A stretch of DNA of 64,000 nt from Tenuifilum thalassicum (GCF_013265555.1 NZ_CP041345.1:852581-916580), one strand, 5' to 3'; positions 36,309 through 51,400 are shown, counted from the stretch's first letter. The notes: generated by a model from the letters alone, not told the origin. Translations and numbers: made by a program.

Positions 36309-36528
36309 CAGCCCGTTTCGGTTAGAGGCGGGGATGTACTGAGAGAGGTAATCCGGACCAGCCCGGAGGGGCGGGTCAGCAAGATAGGATTGAGGGAGTT
36401 CTTTGACGCGATGGTACCGAATTAGGAAGTAAGCAGCAAGATAAAGAAGTAAGTCAGCCTGAGAGTGACCCCCGTGGCGAAGAGCCGCGGACGGGGTGGA
36501 CAGGAAATAAAAAAGGACAGCTTTCTGT
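36309..36528 (+). other. 16S leader with boxA-like site and processing stem
   Basis: GTTCTTTGACG at 36398-36408 is repeated at 38243-38253 in the spacer and resembles boxA antitermination sites. CCCCCGTGGC (36469-36478) can pair with GCCGCGGGGG (38078-38087) beyond the 16S 3' end to form the RNase III-type processing stem. No protein gene is seen from 36076 to 36528. Confidence 0.65.
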
Positions 36529-38060
<1,532 letters not shown>

Positions 38061-38146
38061 GGGGCCTGCGTTCGCGGGCCGCGGGGGAAGATGGCTGATG
38101 GAGTTACTTGCTACAGAAAACTTTTCGGTACTAAAGCGTTAATTTT
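38061..38146 (+). other. 16S-23S spacer, first part
   Basis: Carries the right arm of the 16S processing stem (38078-38087). No tRNA-Ile is present before the tRNA-Ala. Confidence 0.7.
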
Positions 38147-38220
38147 GGGGAATTAGCTCAGTTGGCTAGAGCGCCTGCTTTGCAAGCAGGAGGTCATCGG
38201 TTCGATTCCGATATTCTCCA
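38147..38220 (+). tRNA. tRNA-Ala (anticodon TGC)
   Basis: Acceptor stem GGGGAAT/ATTCTCC, D-arm AGCTCAGTTGGCTAGAGC, anticodon stem CCTGC/GCAGG around TTTGCAA with the TGC anticodon at 38181-38183, T-arm with GGTTCGATTCC. 3' CCA is not encoded. It is the only tRNA in the spacer. Confidence 0.97.
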
Positions 38221-38385
38221 CGTGTGTGTAAATGCACAAAGCGTTCTTTGACGTGGTGGTGGTGAGAAACAGAAATTAGAATAGAGAAAGAAGCGAAAGA
38301 GGCAGGCACGCGCGAGCGTGCGGGCCCCGAGCGAGATAGAGATTTGAAGGCGCGATACCGGGGTGTCCGGTACCGTGCCGGGGAA
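38221..38385 (+). other. tRNA-Ala to 23S spacer
   Basis: Holds the second boxA-like GTTCTTTGACG (38243-38253) and the left arm of the 23S processing stem, GCCGGGGAAGT (38377-38387), which is exactly complementary to ACTTCCCCGGC (41211-41221). Confidence 0.65.
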
Positions 38386-41214
<2,829 letters not shown>

Positions 41215-41295
41215 CCCCGGCGCGGTGCGGGTCACCGCGCCGCGCGCTCACCACCGCCACGTTCACGATATCACCCCTGGGATCAGGGGAACAGG

Positions 41296-41405
41296 TCTTG
41301 GGTGGCTACAGCGGCGGGGATCACCCCTTCCCATTCCGAACAGGGCAGTTAAGCCCGCCAGCGCCGATGGTACTGCGTAACAGCGGGAGAGTAGGTCGCC
41401 GCCCC
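41296..41405 (+). rRNA. rrf: 5S ribosomal RNA
   Basis: About 110 bases with CCATTCCGAACAGGGCAGTT, AAGCCCGCCAGCGCCGATGG and TACTGC...GGGAGAGTAGGTCGCCGCC; the first and last segments pair as the terminal helix. Ends are approximate. Confidence 0.93.
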
Positions 41406-41411
41406 CCTTTC

Positions 41412-41443
41412 GCCACGTCCAGTTTTTGGGCGTGGCTTTTTTA
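41412..41443 (+). terminator. Terminator of the rRNA operon
   Basis: GCCACGTCC/GGGCGTGGC 9-bp stem (one G-T pair) and T run directly after 5S. Confidence 0.9.
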
Positions 41444-41498
41444 TTTATTACCCTAAACTTTATTCCAATTTTATCGTCTAATGGAATAAAGAACAAAT

Positions 41499-42644
41499 AT
41501 GAATCGATTCTCCCATTATCTTATTTCTGCTCTAACTATTTTAATTTTATCTTCTTGGGGTGGGACTGGTCATTATATAATTAGCTATGGAGCGAGCTTC
41601 TCATTTAATGCTGAAATGAGTCAGTTTAGCAATTGGACAAATTATTTAGCTGATCATGCTTCCGATGCAGATTATAGAAAAAATGATGATCCAAATGAAG
41701 GCCCTAAGCACTATATAGATATTGACAATTATAATGAGTTTGTTAATGAAGAGCCCTTACCATACACCTTTGTTCAAGCAGTAAATAGGTACGGTTACGA
41801 TTTTGTTATCAGCAATGGAACATTACCATGGTCAACTAAAAATACTTATGATTCTTTAGTCCTAGCTCTGAAAGATTTGAATATAGAAAAGGCAAAATCA
41901 TTTGCTGCCGATTTAGGGCATTATGTGGCCGATGGGCATATGCCATTACATCTTACTAAAAATTATAATGGTCAGCTAACTAATAATTATGGAATTCATT
42001 CTCGATATGAATCAACCATGATTAATAGCTACGAAAATGAGCTTAAAGACTATCAATCATTTACTATTTCGCACATTGACGATGTTCAAAAGTATGTGTT
42101 TGAGTATATCAGTGACAACTATAAGTATGTAGATTCGATACTTATTGCTGATAATTATGCAAGAAGTCTCAATTCTGATTACAATTCATGGGAATACAAC
42201 AATGCCCTTTGGTTAAAAACTAAAGTATTTACCATGATTCTTTTTGCAAATGCTTCTAAACGATTTGCTGAACTAATTTATAGTGCATGGATTGATGCTG
42301 GTCGCCCATCGTTTACGAATACTGGTGTTTATGACTATGAGCCAATAAGTTTTAGTGTATATCCTAACCCAACTACAGGAATCTACAATATCAACATATA
42401 TTCTAAAATCAATGATTTAATCTCTGTAAGAGTGTTTGACTTATCAGGGAAGATTGTTTCTGAAAAGAGGATTAAATGTTATCCTAATCAATTTATTAAT
42501 TATTCAGATGATTTGAGATACAGTAATGGGGGTTATATAGTAAACTTTTCAGGAAAAGATTTTTCCAAAAACACAAAAATTATTTTAATGAAAAAACTGA
42601 TAGAAATCAGTAATTTGTGTAACAAATTTCAGATATTTTTGTGA
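41499..42644 (+). CDS. T9SS-exported phospholipase C / S1-P1 nuclease-like protein
   Basis: 381 residues: signal peptide (about 1-20), then a zinc phospholipase C/S1-P1 nuclease-like domain. SSWGGTGHYII supplies the N-terminal Trp and His seen in this fold, and DLGHYVADGHMPLH is the central zinc motif. From about residue 285 a type IX sorting domain follows: FSVYPNPTTGIYNI, VRVFDLSGKIV, GGYIVNFSGKDF, KIILMKK. It should be carried across the outer membrane. The last 15 residues after ILMKK are unusual for such domains, see findings. Whether it cuts phospholipid or nucleic acid cannot be told. Confidence 0.85.
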   Translation: MNRFSHYLISALTILILSSWGGTGHYIISYGASFSFNAEMSQFSNWTNYLADHASDADYRKNDDPNEGPKHYIDIDNYNEFVNEEPLPYTFVQAVNRYGYDFVISNGTLPWSTKNTYDSLVLALKDLNIEKAKSFAADLGHYVADGHMPLHLTKNYNGQLTNNYGIHSRYESTMINSYENELKDYQSFTISHIDDVQKYVFEYISDNYKYVDSILIADNYARSLNSDYNSWEYNNALWLKTKVFTMILFANASKRFAELIYSAWIDAGRPSFTNTGVYDYEPISFSVYPNPTTGIYNINIYSKINDLISVRVFDLSGKIVSEKRIKCYPNQFINYSDDLRYSNGGYIVNFSGKDFSKNTKIILMKKLIEISNLCNKFQIFL

Positions 42645-42708
42645 AAATTCTATATGGTCAATTTATATTGATTAGAATTCTTAATGTCAAACCTAAAAAA
42701 GTAAAAAT

Positions 42709-43620
42709 ATGTTTAACAAAATGATTGCTGGAATCCTACCTTATTTTCCAAAAAAATTGGTATGGATCTTTTCAAAGCGTTATATAGCAGGCGAAACAAT
42801 TGAGGATGCTATTCGAGTTTCAAAAGAGCTAAATGCACAAGGCATTAAAGTTACCATTGATATCCTAGGTGAGTTTATTAAAGATTTAAGTGAAGCGGAG
42901 CGTAACAAAGTTGAATATTTGGAATTAATTGATACTATTCAAAAAGAAAATATAGATGGTAATTACTCGTTAAAACCTACTTCATTTGGCTTGTTAATAG
43001 ATAAGGAAGTTAGTTATAATCATATTCGAGAGATTGTTGCCAAAGCTGCATCGTATGGAAATTTCATTCGTGTGGATATGGAAGACTCGCCCTGCACAGA
43101 TATGGAGATTGAACTTTTCCGTAGGTTAAAGGCAGAATTTCCCGATAATGTTGGGCTAGTTTTTCAAGCATACCTTAAAAGGACTTTATCAGATTTACAA
43201 AACCTTATGGATATTCACTCAGATGAACATCCAAATAATTATAGGCTTTGTAAAGGAATTTATGTTGAGCCCGCCGAAATTGCGTATAAAAAGTACGAAG
43301 AGATAAACCAACACTTTCTTGAAGATTTAGAATTCCTTTTAAAGAATGGAAACTATGTTGGTATTGCTACTCATGATAAACCAATTATAGAGGGAGCATA
43401 CAAACTAATAGAAAAGTACAATGTACCTAAAGATAAGTATGAGTTCCAAATGTTATATGGTGTTACTCCCGAATTAAGAAAATCAATTATAGAGAAAGGG
43501 CATACAATGAGGGTATATGTTCCTTTTGGAAAGGAATGGTTTGGCTACTCAACTCGCAGGCTTAAAGAGAACCCTAAAATGGCTAGCCATATTATTAAGG
43601 CGCTATTTTATAGAGGATAA
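42709..43620 (+). CDS. Proline dehydrogenase (single domain)
   Basis: 303-residue FAD enzyme oxidising proline to pyrroline-5-carboxylate. The barrel motifs are present: VTIDILGEFI, FIRVDMEDSPCTDMEIE, GLVFQAYLKRT, RLCKGIYVEP, VGIATHDKPII, EFQMLYGV and the C-terminal RVYVPFGKEWFGYSTRRLKENP. It is monofunctional; no P5C dehydrogenase is nearby. Together with the PutP-like symporter and glutamate dehydrogenase in the window it suggests proline use via glutamate. Confidence 0.93.
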   Translation: MFNKMIAGILPYFPKKLVWIFSKRYIAGETIEDAIRVSKELNAQGIKVTIDILGEFIKDLSEAERNKVEYLELIDTIQKENIDGNYSLKPTSFGLLIDKEVSYNHIREIVAKAASYGNFIRVDMEDSPCTDMEIELFRRLKAEFPDNVGLVFQAYLKRTLSDLQNLMDIHSDEHPNNYRLCKGIYVEPAEIAYKKYEEINQHFLEDLEFLLKNGNYVGIATHDKPIIEGAYKLIEKYNVPKDKYEFQMLYGVTPELRKSIIEKGHTMRVYVPFGKEWFGYSTRRLKENPKMASHIIKALFYRG

Positions 43621-43805
43621 GCATCTTGTCAGATATATTCCGAACTTAATAAATGGTGAATGTTTCAGAATGTCAGGCTAATAAATAGTATTGATTGTAT
43701 AGATTATTACTTGTTGTGCTTAACATTCTTTATAACATGTTGTTTTAGCTTTTAGATTCCTTTTTTTAGTGGTAATTTTACATCCATAACTTTAAAAGTG
43801 TAACA

Positions 43806-45086
43806 ATGAAACGCGATACTCAAATTTTTGAATTAATTGAAAAGGAGCGCCAGCGCCAGATGCATGGCATTGAGCTTATTGCTTCTGAAAATTTTGTGAG
43901 CCCACAAGTTCTTGAAGCCATGGGGTCAGTAATGACAAATAAGTATGCTGAGGGGTATCCTGGTGCACGATATTATGGTGGTTGTGAGGTAGTTGACCAG
44001 TCGGAGCAACTAGCAATTGATAGGCTAAAACAGCTTTTTGGTGCTGAGTATGCTAATGTTCAACCCCATTCAGGTGCTCAAGCAAATATGGCCGTGTTTA
44101 TGGCAGTGTTAAAACCTGGGGATACTTTTCTTGGCTTAGATTTATCACATGGTGGTCATCTATCACATGGATCGCCCGTTAACTTTTCTGGTATGTGGTA
44201 TAAGGCTGTTTCGTACGGCGTTAAAGAAGATACCGGAATGGTTGATTATGATATGATGGAGCGCATGGCAATTGAGCATAAACCTAAACTTATAGTAGGT
44301 GGCGCATCGGCGTATTCTCGCGAATGGGATTATAAAAGAATGCGTGAAATTGCCGATAAAGTTGGTGCATTCCTAATGATTGATATGGCTCATCCTGCAG
44401 GATTAATTGCAGCTGGCTTGCTTGATAATCCTGTGAAATATGCACACTTTGTAACTTCTACCACTCATAAAACGCTTCGTGGTCCTCGTGGTGGTATCAT
44501 ATTAATGGGTAAAGATTTTGAGAATCCTTGGGGGTTAACAACACCTAAAGGAAAGGTTAAAATGATGTCTCAAATCTTAAATTCTAGTGTTTTCCCAGGA
44601 GTTCAAGGTGGTCCGCTAGAGCACGTAATTGCTGCAAAAGCCGTTGCTTTTGGCGAAGCACTTCAACCAGAGTTTAAAGAGTATCAAACCCAAGTAAAAA
44701 AGAATGCTGCTGCCATGGCACAAGCATTTATCGATAAGGGTTATAAGGTAATTTCTGGAGGAACAGACAATCACTCAATGCTTATCGATTTACGCTCTAA
44801 GTTCCCTGAAATAACTGGGAAAAAGGTAGAGAACACCCTTGTACTAGCCGATATCACTATTAATAAGAATATGGTTCCTTTTGATAGCCGCTCTCCTTTC
44901 CAAACCTCTGGTATTAGAGTAGGAACACCTGCTATTACCACTCGTGGCTTAAAAGAGCAGCACATGCCTATTATTGTTGATTTAATTGATCGCGTTATCT
45001 CTAACATTGATGATGAAAAGGTAATTGCTGAGGTTAAAGCCGAGGTTAATAAGCTGATGAAAGATTTACCTCTATTTGCTTGGTAG
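43806..45086 (+). CDS. glyA: Serine hydroxymethyltransferase
   Basis: PLP enzyme interconverting serine and glycine with tetrahydrofolate. The 426 residues contain [33 protein letters not shown], the PLP lysine in [14 protein letters not shown], and [17 protein letters not shown]. It is monocistronic with its own terminator. The preceding 185-base gap shows no clear riboswitch. Confidence 0.97.
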   Translation: MKRDTQIFELIEKERQRQMHGIELIASENFVSPQVLEAMGSVMTNKYAEGYPGARYYGGCEVVDQSEQLAIDRLKQLFGAEYANVQPHSGAQANMAVFMAVLKPGDTFLGLDLSHGGHLSHGSPVNFSGMWYKAVSYGVKEDTGMVDYDMMERMAIEHKPKLIVGGASAYSREWDYKRMREIADKVGAFLMIDMAHPAGLIAAGLLDNPVKYAHFVTSTTHKTLRGPRGGIILMGKDFENPWGLTTPKGKVKMMSQILNSSVFPGVQGGPLEHVIAAKAVAFGEALQPEFKEYQTQVKKNAAAMAQAFIDKGYKVISGGTDNHSMLIDLRSKFPEITGKKVENTLVLADITINKNMVPFDSRSPFQTSGIRVGTPAITTRGLKEQHMPIIVDLIDRVISNIDDEKVIAEVKAEVNKLMKDLPLFAW

Positions 45087-45106
45087 ATCATTTTTCATAA
45101 TATTTG

Positions 45107-45140
45107 ACCCCAATAGTATTTTTACTGTTGGGGTTTTTTA
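45107..45140 (+). terminator. Terminator after glyA
   Basis: ACCCCAATAGTA/TACTGTTGGGGT stem with a short T loop and T run. Confidence 0.85.
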
Positions 45141-45160
45141 TTTAAATTGCATTAAAAAAT

Positions 45161-45640
45161 ATGGAAACCTTTAGTATAGAATTAAATGAGATTAGCCACA
45201 AGAGATCAAAGTTGATTCGACTGTGGATAGTTGGAGCAGTTATACTAATTGCTTCTATTTTCCTATCTTTCCTACTTATTGGGGATGATTTTAAAAAATT
45301 GGCAGTTGTTTTGCCTCTTCTTATTCAAGTTTCAATATATATCTACTTTGCATATGTAACATATAATGCAAGGATTTTTATTCAGTCCGATAGCTATGCC
45401 CTTGAGTATAAGTTTGGATTAGTATCTAAAATGCCTAAATCTATCATTTGGGAAACCGTTAAAAAAATTAAGTTTGGTCCAACTTATATTTCTTTCAATA
45501 AAAAATCAGGTAAGAAAGTAACAATTAGTTTAGGTTGGTTACCCTATGCTAAATTAAAGGAAATTAAAGAGAAAGTTTATCAGGTGGCTCAGAGCAAGAG
45601 CATACCTTGTGAATGGGCAGAATTTAAAAAGTATTCTTAA
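45161..45640 (+). CDS. Membrane protein with C-terminal PH-like domain, unknown
   Basis: 159 residues: short cytoplasmic N terminus, two membrane helices (about 21-40 and 48-68), then about 90 residues of alternating strands ending in a helix (LKEIKEKVYQVAQ), like the bacterial PH-like domains. Function unknown. Stop codon abuts the start of the TSUP gene, so they are probably cotranscribed. Confidence 0.6.
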   Translation: METFSIELNEISHKRSKLIRLWIVGAVILIASIFLSFLLIGDDFKKLAVVLPLLIQVSIYIYFAYVTYNARIFIQSDSYALEYKFGLVSKMPKSIIWETVKKIKFGPTYISFNKKSGKKVTISLGWLPYAKLKEIKEKVYQVAQSKSIPCEWAEFKKYS

Positions 45641-46390
45641 ATGGATTTTTGGTTGTACCCCATAGTTGCCTTAGTTGGAGCAATTGCGGGTTTTATTAAT
45701 ACTCTTGCAGGTAGCGGTTCATTACTTACTCTTCCTGTACTTATTTTTTTAGGATTGCCAGCTAATGTGGCAAATGGAACAAATAGGGTAGGTATATTTA
45801 TGCAGAGCATTGCTGCAGTTGGAGGTTTTAAGAAAAAAAAGGTATTTGAATGGAATGAAGGTATTTGGCTAACTATTCCTGCAGCAATAGGTGCTTTAGT
45901 TGGATCAATGGTGGCTGTAGACATTGATGAGCAACTGATGAATAAAATTATTGGGGCTCTTTTAGTTTTCATGTTCATTTTACTTCTTGTAAAACCAGAG
46001 CGATGGCTTAAGCAGCAAACCGAGAAATTGAATACAAAACTTACTCCGCTTCGTTTTATAATTTTCCTAGCAATTGGATTCTATGGAGGCTTTATCCAAG
46101 CAGGAGTAGGCTATTTTTTGCTTTCGGGATTAGTACTTGGTGTAGGAGTAGATCTTGTAAAAGCTAATGCCTTAAAAGTGCTTATAACCTTTGTTTTCAC
46201 CATACTCGCTTTAGGGGTTTTTATATACAATAGTCAGGTTGATTACGTTTTAGGAATAACTATGGGATTAGGAAATATGGTTGGTGCTTGGATTGCTACT
46301 CATGTTGCAGTAAAAAAAGGAGCAGTATTTATTCGTTGGTTTTTATTGGGTTGCGTTCTGGTCTTCGCCTTTAAACTTTTGCTTTTTTAG
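45641..46390 (+). CDS. TauE/SafE-family (TSUP) anion exporter
   Basis: 249 residues, seven to eight membrane helices. The family repeats are visible: GAIAGFINTLAGSGSLLTLPVLIFLGLPANVANGTNR near the N terminus and GFYGGFIQAGVGYFLLSGLVLGVGVDLVKANALKVLI in the second half. TSUP proteins export sulfite, sulfoacetate and related anions; the substrate here is open. It meets the convergent tonB-like gene with no gap. Confidence 0.88.
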   Translation: MDFWLYPIVALVGAIAGFINTLAGSGSLLTLPVLIFLGLPANVANGTNRVGIFMQSIAAVGGFKKKKVFEWNEGIWLTIPAAIGALVGSMVAVDIDEQLMNKIIGALLVFMFILLLVKPERWLKQQTEKLNTKLTPLRFIIFLAIGFYGGFIQAGVGYFLLSGLVLGVGVDLVKANALKVLITFVFTILALGVFIYNSQVDYVLGITMGLGNMVGAWIATHVAVKKGAVFIRWFLLGCVLVFAFKLLLF

Positions 46391-47212
46391 CTATTGTAGT
46401 TTGAAAATATAGGTTATTGTTCCAATTTGCGAGGCTGGTGCATTCGGAGCAACATCAAATCGTGCATTTAATGCTGCTTTTTCTGCAGCTCTAAGCAGCT
46501 GGTTATCTAACGTGGTAGAACCTTTTACACCTGCAACTGCCTTAACAACTCTACCCTGGTTATCTACGGTTACTTCTACTACTACTTTCCCTGATTTAAG
46601 TGAGGGATACTCAGGCTTAGGCAACCTAAGTGCAACCCTACCATTGAGATTAGCAATAATTCCATTATCGGCATTTCCTCCACCCCCATCGGAACCTGTA
46701 CGGTTGGTAGACTCGGAAGAACCTTCTAAACTCCCTTGATTGCCTTTTACACCCGTTTCTCCTTCGCCAGTATTGCTCCCTGTATTTATTTGTCCAGGGA
46801 ACAGCGCTTTCTTGTTTATTTTGGGCTGCTTTTCAGTGTTTGTTTCTTCCTTCTTGGTTTCTGATGTGCTATTATTGTTAGTTGTTTCAGTTTTACTTTT
46901 TGTGTTCTCTTTTTTGGTCGATTCTTTTTTTACATTAGGCAAGGAAGGGGCTTCTTCATGGGTTTGGGTCATTGGCGATTCATCTTGAGGTCTACTTGAC
47001 ATCTCCTGCTTTGGAGGATTATACGACTCTTGAATTTTGGGTTCTTCAAAACCAGAGCCGTTTTCGGAATTGCCAAAGTTTATCAGTATCCCTTTTTCTG
47101 CAGGGAGGGGTAATGGTGTTGAAAAACCAAAAATAAAAAGTAGGAATACAAGTAAAGCATGGAGCAAAATTGTTCCAATTATTCCTTTTATCTTGTATTC
47201 AGTATTGGGCAT
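46391..47212 (-). CDS. tonB: TonB-family energy transducer
   Basis: 273 residues: an inner-membrane anchor (IGTILLHALLVFLLFIFGF), a long low-complexity linker of Asn/Lys/Glu/Thr/Ser/Gly (about 60-190) in place of the Pro-Lys linker of enteric TonB, and a C-terminal TonB domain (LPKPEYPSLKSGKVVVEVTVDNQGRVVKAVAG). It should transfer proton-motive energy to outer-membrane transporters. It is last in an exbB-exbD-tonB unit, 4 bases behind exbD. TolA is the alternative name for this layout. Confidence 0.85.
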   Translation of the reverse strand: MPNTEYKIKGIIGTILLHALLVFLLFIFGFSTPLPLPAEKGILINFGNSENGSGFEEPKIQESYNPPKQEMSSRPQDESPMTQTHEEAPSLPNVKKESTKKENTKSKTETTNNNSTSETKKEETNTEKQPKINKKALFPGQINTGSNTGEGETGVKGNQGSLEGSSESTNRTGSDGGGGNADNGIIANLNGRVALRLPKPEYPSLKSGKVVVEVTVDNQGRVVKAVAGVKGSTTLDNQLLRAAEKAALNARFDVAPNAPASQIGTITYIFKLQ

Positions 47213-47216
47213 TGTT

Positions 47217-47618
47217 TTATTTTCTTGATAAGGGTTGGGTTGCCAATATTAGCTTATATTTATTATCCTTGGCAATATTCATCACTTTAACCACATCCTC
47301 CATTGGAACTGTCCTGTCAACATGAAGTGCTATGGTAGGTTCATCTTGTCCTTGCATTTTTTGCTGCAAAAGGTATTCCAATTGGCCAAGGGTAACAGGT
47401 ACAGTTTCTAAATAAAAGTTTCTATCTGCAGTAATAGAAACAGATGTAATAGGTTTTGCTGAGACTTGACTATTGCTCTGTGGCAAAAGTAGTTTTAGAG
47501 CATTGGGGTGAATGAGAGTAGATGACACCATGAAAAAGATTAGTAAAAGAAAAACTATATCTGTCATGGATGACATGCTAAAGCTTGCGTCAACTTTTGA
47601 TCTTCGTTTAAGTGCCAT
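47217..47618 (-). CDS. exbD: ExbD/TolR-family protein
   Basis: 133 residues: short cytoplasmic N terminus, one membrane helix with the proton-path aspartate (SSMTDIVFLLLIFFMVSSTLI), and a periplasmic domain. It works with the ExbB protein coded 12 bases upstream. Confidence 0.92.
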   Translation of the reverse strand: MALKRRSKVDASFSMSSMTDIVFLLLIFFMVSSTLIHPNALKLLLPQSNSQVSAKPITSVSITADRNFYLETVPVTLGQLEYLLQQKMQGQDEPTIALHVDRTVPMEDVVKVMNIAKDNKYKLILATQPLSRK

Positions 47619-47630
47619 AGCGATAGTGTT

Positions 47631-48323
47631 TTACGATACTGGTTCGTAGAGTAGATCCATAAATTCGCTGGTATTGGCTTCTAGGTTAAATACAACTTTC
47701 TCAATACGAGCTACTAAAAAGTTGTAACCAAAGTATGCGAAAATACCAACAACAAGACCTGCAACAGTTGTGACCATTGCCGTGTAAATTCCATTTGATA
47801 GCAAACCAACGTCAATATTATTACCTGCCATCGACATATCGTAGAATGCTCTAATCATACCAATAACAGTACCTAAGAACCCTAGCATAGGGGCACCACC
47901 AGCAATTGTAGCAAGGAACGGAAGACTTTCTTCTAGTTTCGAAATTTCAAGATTACCAACATTTTCAATGGCTGCATTTACATCGGGTAGTGGGCGACCG
48001 ATTCGCTGTATACCTTTTTCAATCATTCTTGCTACTGGTGTGTTTTGCGAGCGGCATAAAGCAAGTGCAGCATCGATTTTATCTTCATGGATATATTCCC
48101 TAATCCTATTCATGAAGTTGGAGTCGGTTTTAGATGCTTTTCGAATGGCAAAATAACGTTCAACGAAAATGTATACTGCTGTAACCGATAAAAGAAACAA
48201 TGGAATCATAATCCAACCGCCCTTTAGGGCTAAGTCAAGAAAACTTAATGTAACTTCGCCTTGCTCCTCAGCAACATCGGTAGTAACCTGTAGTAGAGTA
48301 AACATGGTTATCATTGTATTCAT
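47631..48323 (-). CDS. exbB: ExbB/TolQ-family (MotA-like) proton channel
   Basis: 230 residues, three membrane helices (about 27-50, 130-155, 175-200) with the cytoplasmic loop between helices 1 and 2. LPFLATIAGGAPMLGFLGTVIGMIRAF and the YTAMVTTVAGLVVGIFAYFGYNF helix are family signatures. Forms the proton channel with ExbD that powers TonB. Its upstream 77-base gap separates it from the TamB-like gene, which may or may not share its transcript. Confidence 0.92.
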   Translation of the reverse strand: MNTMITMFTLLQVTTDVAEEQGEVTLSFLDLALKGGWIMIPLFLLSVTAVYIFVERYFAIRKASKTDSNFMNRIREYIHEDKIDAALALCRSQNTPVARMIEKGIQRIGRPLPDVNAAIENVGNLEISKLEESLPFLATIAGGAPMLGFLGTVIGMIRAFYDMSMAGNNIDVGLLSNGIYTAMVTTVAGLVVGIFAYFGYNFLVARIEKVVFNLEANTSEFMDLLYEPVS

Positions 48324-48400
48324 AGTTTTATAAAATTTTCCGAAAATTACTAAAAAAACGCAATGTTTAAATGTATATTGTAATTATCGTTCAGGTTGAT

Positions 48401-51400
48401 CTAATTTATTTTTATAAAGCTGCTGTCATTTTTGTTTTTTTTAATAGAATCACTATCGGGTAAAGGTAAGCTATTTTCTAAACTGTCTTTTGAACTTTTA
48501 TTAAATAGTGATTTGAAAAGTTCGCTAAATGAATTAAAGTCTTCCCGATAAACTATCCCAGCACCGGTGGTATAGTTGTTTTGCTGGGTTGTAGGTAGTA
48601 TGTCGTTATTATTTCTTGCAAAGGCCTTCCCCCGAAGTTTGCCGCTTTTATTAAGTTTTACGTCAACTGTAAAGTCCCCAACAAAAGTGTTATTGTTGTT
48701 TCGGTTTCCTCCAACGTCAACATTGCTGTTTATCGTCACCCTGTCGTCTAGAATTTGTGTTGAGAATGCAAGTTCAAGCTGGTCGGAACTTAGCTCACTC
48801 TCTAACCCTGGACGATAGTTTATCCCTATGTCGAAGTTTTTGCTCCATTGCGATAGCCAGTTACTTAGCTGGTTCGATAGCATCTCACTTGCAGTGTTGT
48901 ATATTCCTGTAGTACCTAAGTTGTTATTGGAACTTGATGTGGATCCGCTTGTTAAGCTTGGGTCGGAAATAAAGCTGTTTATGACAAGTAACCCCAAAAA
49001 TTGGGTATTTATCTTTTCCTCGGTATTGAGAACACCCTCTGTTAGAAGTCGCGTTTGTTGGTCTAAGTTTGGAAATTCAATTCCAAATTTAATTGATGGA
49101 GATAGTAGTTTTTGCGAAAGCATAATTTTGCAATCTACAGGAACCCTTGTGGAATAGCTATCGTCTAAAAGTAGCTGTTTTAGCGATGTTTTTACTCTGT
49201 ATATTGCATTAATGTCAAGGGTTGCATCTAAAGGGTCTCCATTCCAGTCGATATAGCTACCCTCTGCAATTTTAAAACGTTTGTTGATAACACCAGAAAG
49301 TGTAAAGAGATAGTCCCCTTGGCTTATTGTGTAACGGCCAAACATGTTAAAAATATCTTTTGATGGGTTTATCTCCATGCGTAAATTCCCGCTACCACTA
49401 GCTTTAATAATATCGCCAAGCTTTTTATCAATAATAATCTGAGCTTCAGCTTCTGGTGTAACTTGTAGTTCAATGGATATGTTAATATTGGCCGATGAGG
49501 ATGGTTGCGCGATGTTTTCTTCCTCTATAATAATAAGGTCTGGATCGTTATTAACAAACGAGAGAAATTTTGATTCTTCAACAGTGCTTGTGGTTGAAAG
49601 TGGTAGGTATATTGCGGTTTTATTCTCAGTTTTAAGGTTGATATTTAAATGTAAATCATCAGGATTACCAATAAAATCAACAAAACCAGACCCAAAAACA
49701 GTACCATAAAACGACTCGTTGTCAAATTCTCTAGTATTCATGCAAAGAAAATTACTAAACCCTAATCTGAGTCCTAGATTAAAGTTTTTGAAGAAACTAG
49801 TTTTAATACTTCCGTTTAATGTGGCAATTTGACCAAACTGGTCGGATAGTTTGAAGTTCTTAAAAAATAAATCGCTATTGGTTATCTCAACTAAATCATT
49901 AATCCGGTAACGAGTATTTAGAAAACCAACAATAGCTTCAGTTTCGTTAAATTTAATTATACCGTCAACAGCTGGTTTGTCTGTGTTTCCATTAATCTTT
50001 AGTTTTCCATCAATAGTTCCTTTGATATTTGAAACGTTACCTTCAAGAATGGGTTCAATGAGTTTAAGTTTTGCCTTATTGACGTTTAAATTAAAATCAA
50101 GTCTTTTTGATTCTATAAAATAGTCGCCTGCTAGTAAAAAGGTTGATGTGTCATGCCTTTCATTCAAAGCGTAGACAGATATCTTTTTTTCATCGTTGGA
50201 CCAAGTGCTTCTAAATGTTGCTTTCCCAACCAATGAGTTATTAACTTGAAAATTGTCAATAATAATATCGGTTTCTAATGAAGGGTTTGAAAGTATTGAG
50301 GTTGACAGTGCTTCGCCATTAATGATACCCTTTAAGTTATAGCCAAAATCATGTAAGTAAAGGTTAATGAATGAGATATCAATATTTCTAAGAGAGAGTG
50401 ATAGAGTGTCGGAACTATTTTTTGAAGCCCTACCAGATAAAATAATATGCTGTCGTTTATTTGATATTTTAAAGTTTTGAAAATCTAACTTTGAGGAATC
50501 GATCAAAATGGTGGAATGTGCTAAATTCCATGATGTATCATTAATTGTTATTTCCGATGGGTTAAAGGTTACAGAAATAGTTTTAGCAGAATCGGTATAG
50601 CTGTTAAAATCGGTTAGTATGTTAATATTTCCTTTAGTTGTTGGTTTAGAGTAATTGTTCCAGCTGATGTTACTACTAATTTTATTGTTTGAAGCAGTAG
50701 TGCTTAGCTTGAGGTTTTTAATAAAACCAGAACCAATCTTAATAAGTGGTGTGGAAATGTTTGCTATAAAAATACTATCATGAGTTTCTCCGTTTATGCT
50801 AACATCTTTAAGGTAGGTTGTTCCTGAAGATGCCTCCAGTATTTTAACCTTAAAGGTAAGCGTTTCGTCTTTGGGGTTCAAAATACCAAAGAGTGATGAA
50901 TTTGCTGCTATTTTAAGTTCAGGAGCAATAACTCTTGTTATCTTGTCGGTTTTTTTAAGACGGAATTTTATAAGAAAATCGTTAAATGCTTCATCAAGAA
51001 GGAAATCGTTTTGACTATTGTTTGTTGTTTGTTTTTCTTTAAGGGCTGGGATATGTCGCGATAGCACCTTGTTTAAGTAGTATGGGAATCTTGAAAAACT
51101 CAGCCTACTTCGAATTTCTCCTTCGGCAATATCCGATTTTAAAGTGATTACTTTACTCTCTTTTGTATTATCGGCATGAATTGTTAAATCTGCAATTTTA
51201 AACTCACCTCTATGATTCCTATAGGTTGAGTTAAGGAGTTTTATTTCTCCTTTGCTATTGTCAAGGCTATTCCCGCTGAATTTTGCATTTAGCAGGAAGG
51301 AGGCAGTAGACAAAGAATCTGTTTTATTAAAATTAAGTTTTACGAGGTTAATATGCGAAGCAAGTAGAGAAAAGTCAAATATGGGAATACTGTCCGTAAA

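Noticed and set aside
38061-38146. Search for tRNA-Ile in the 16S-tRNA-Ala gap
   Set aside because: Too short and with no cloverleaf or T-loop sequence.
43621-43805. Riboswitch ahead of glyA
   Set aside because: No conserved glycine, SAM or THF riboswitch core was recognised; it is plain AT-rich sequence.
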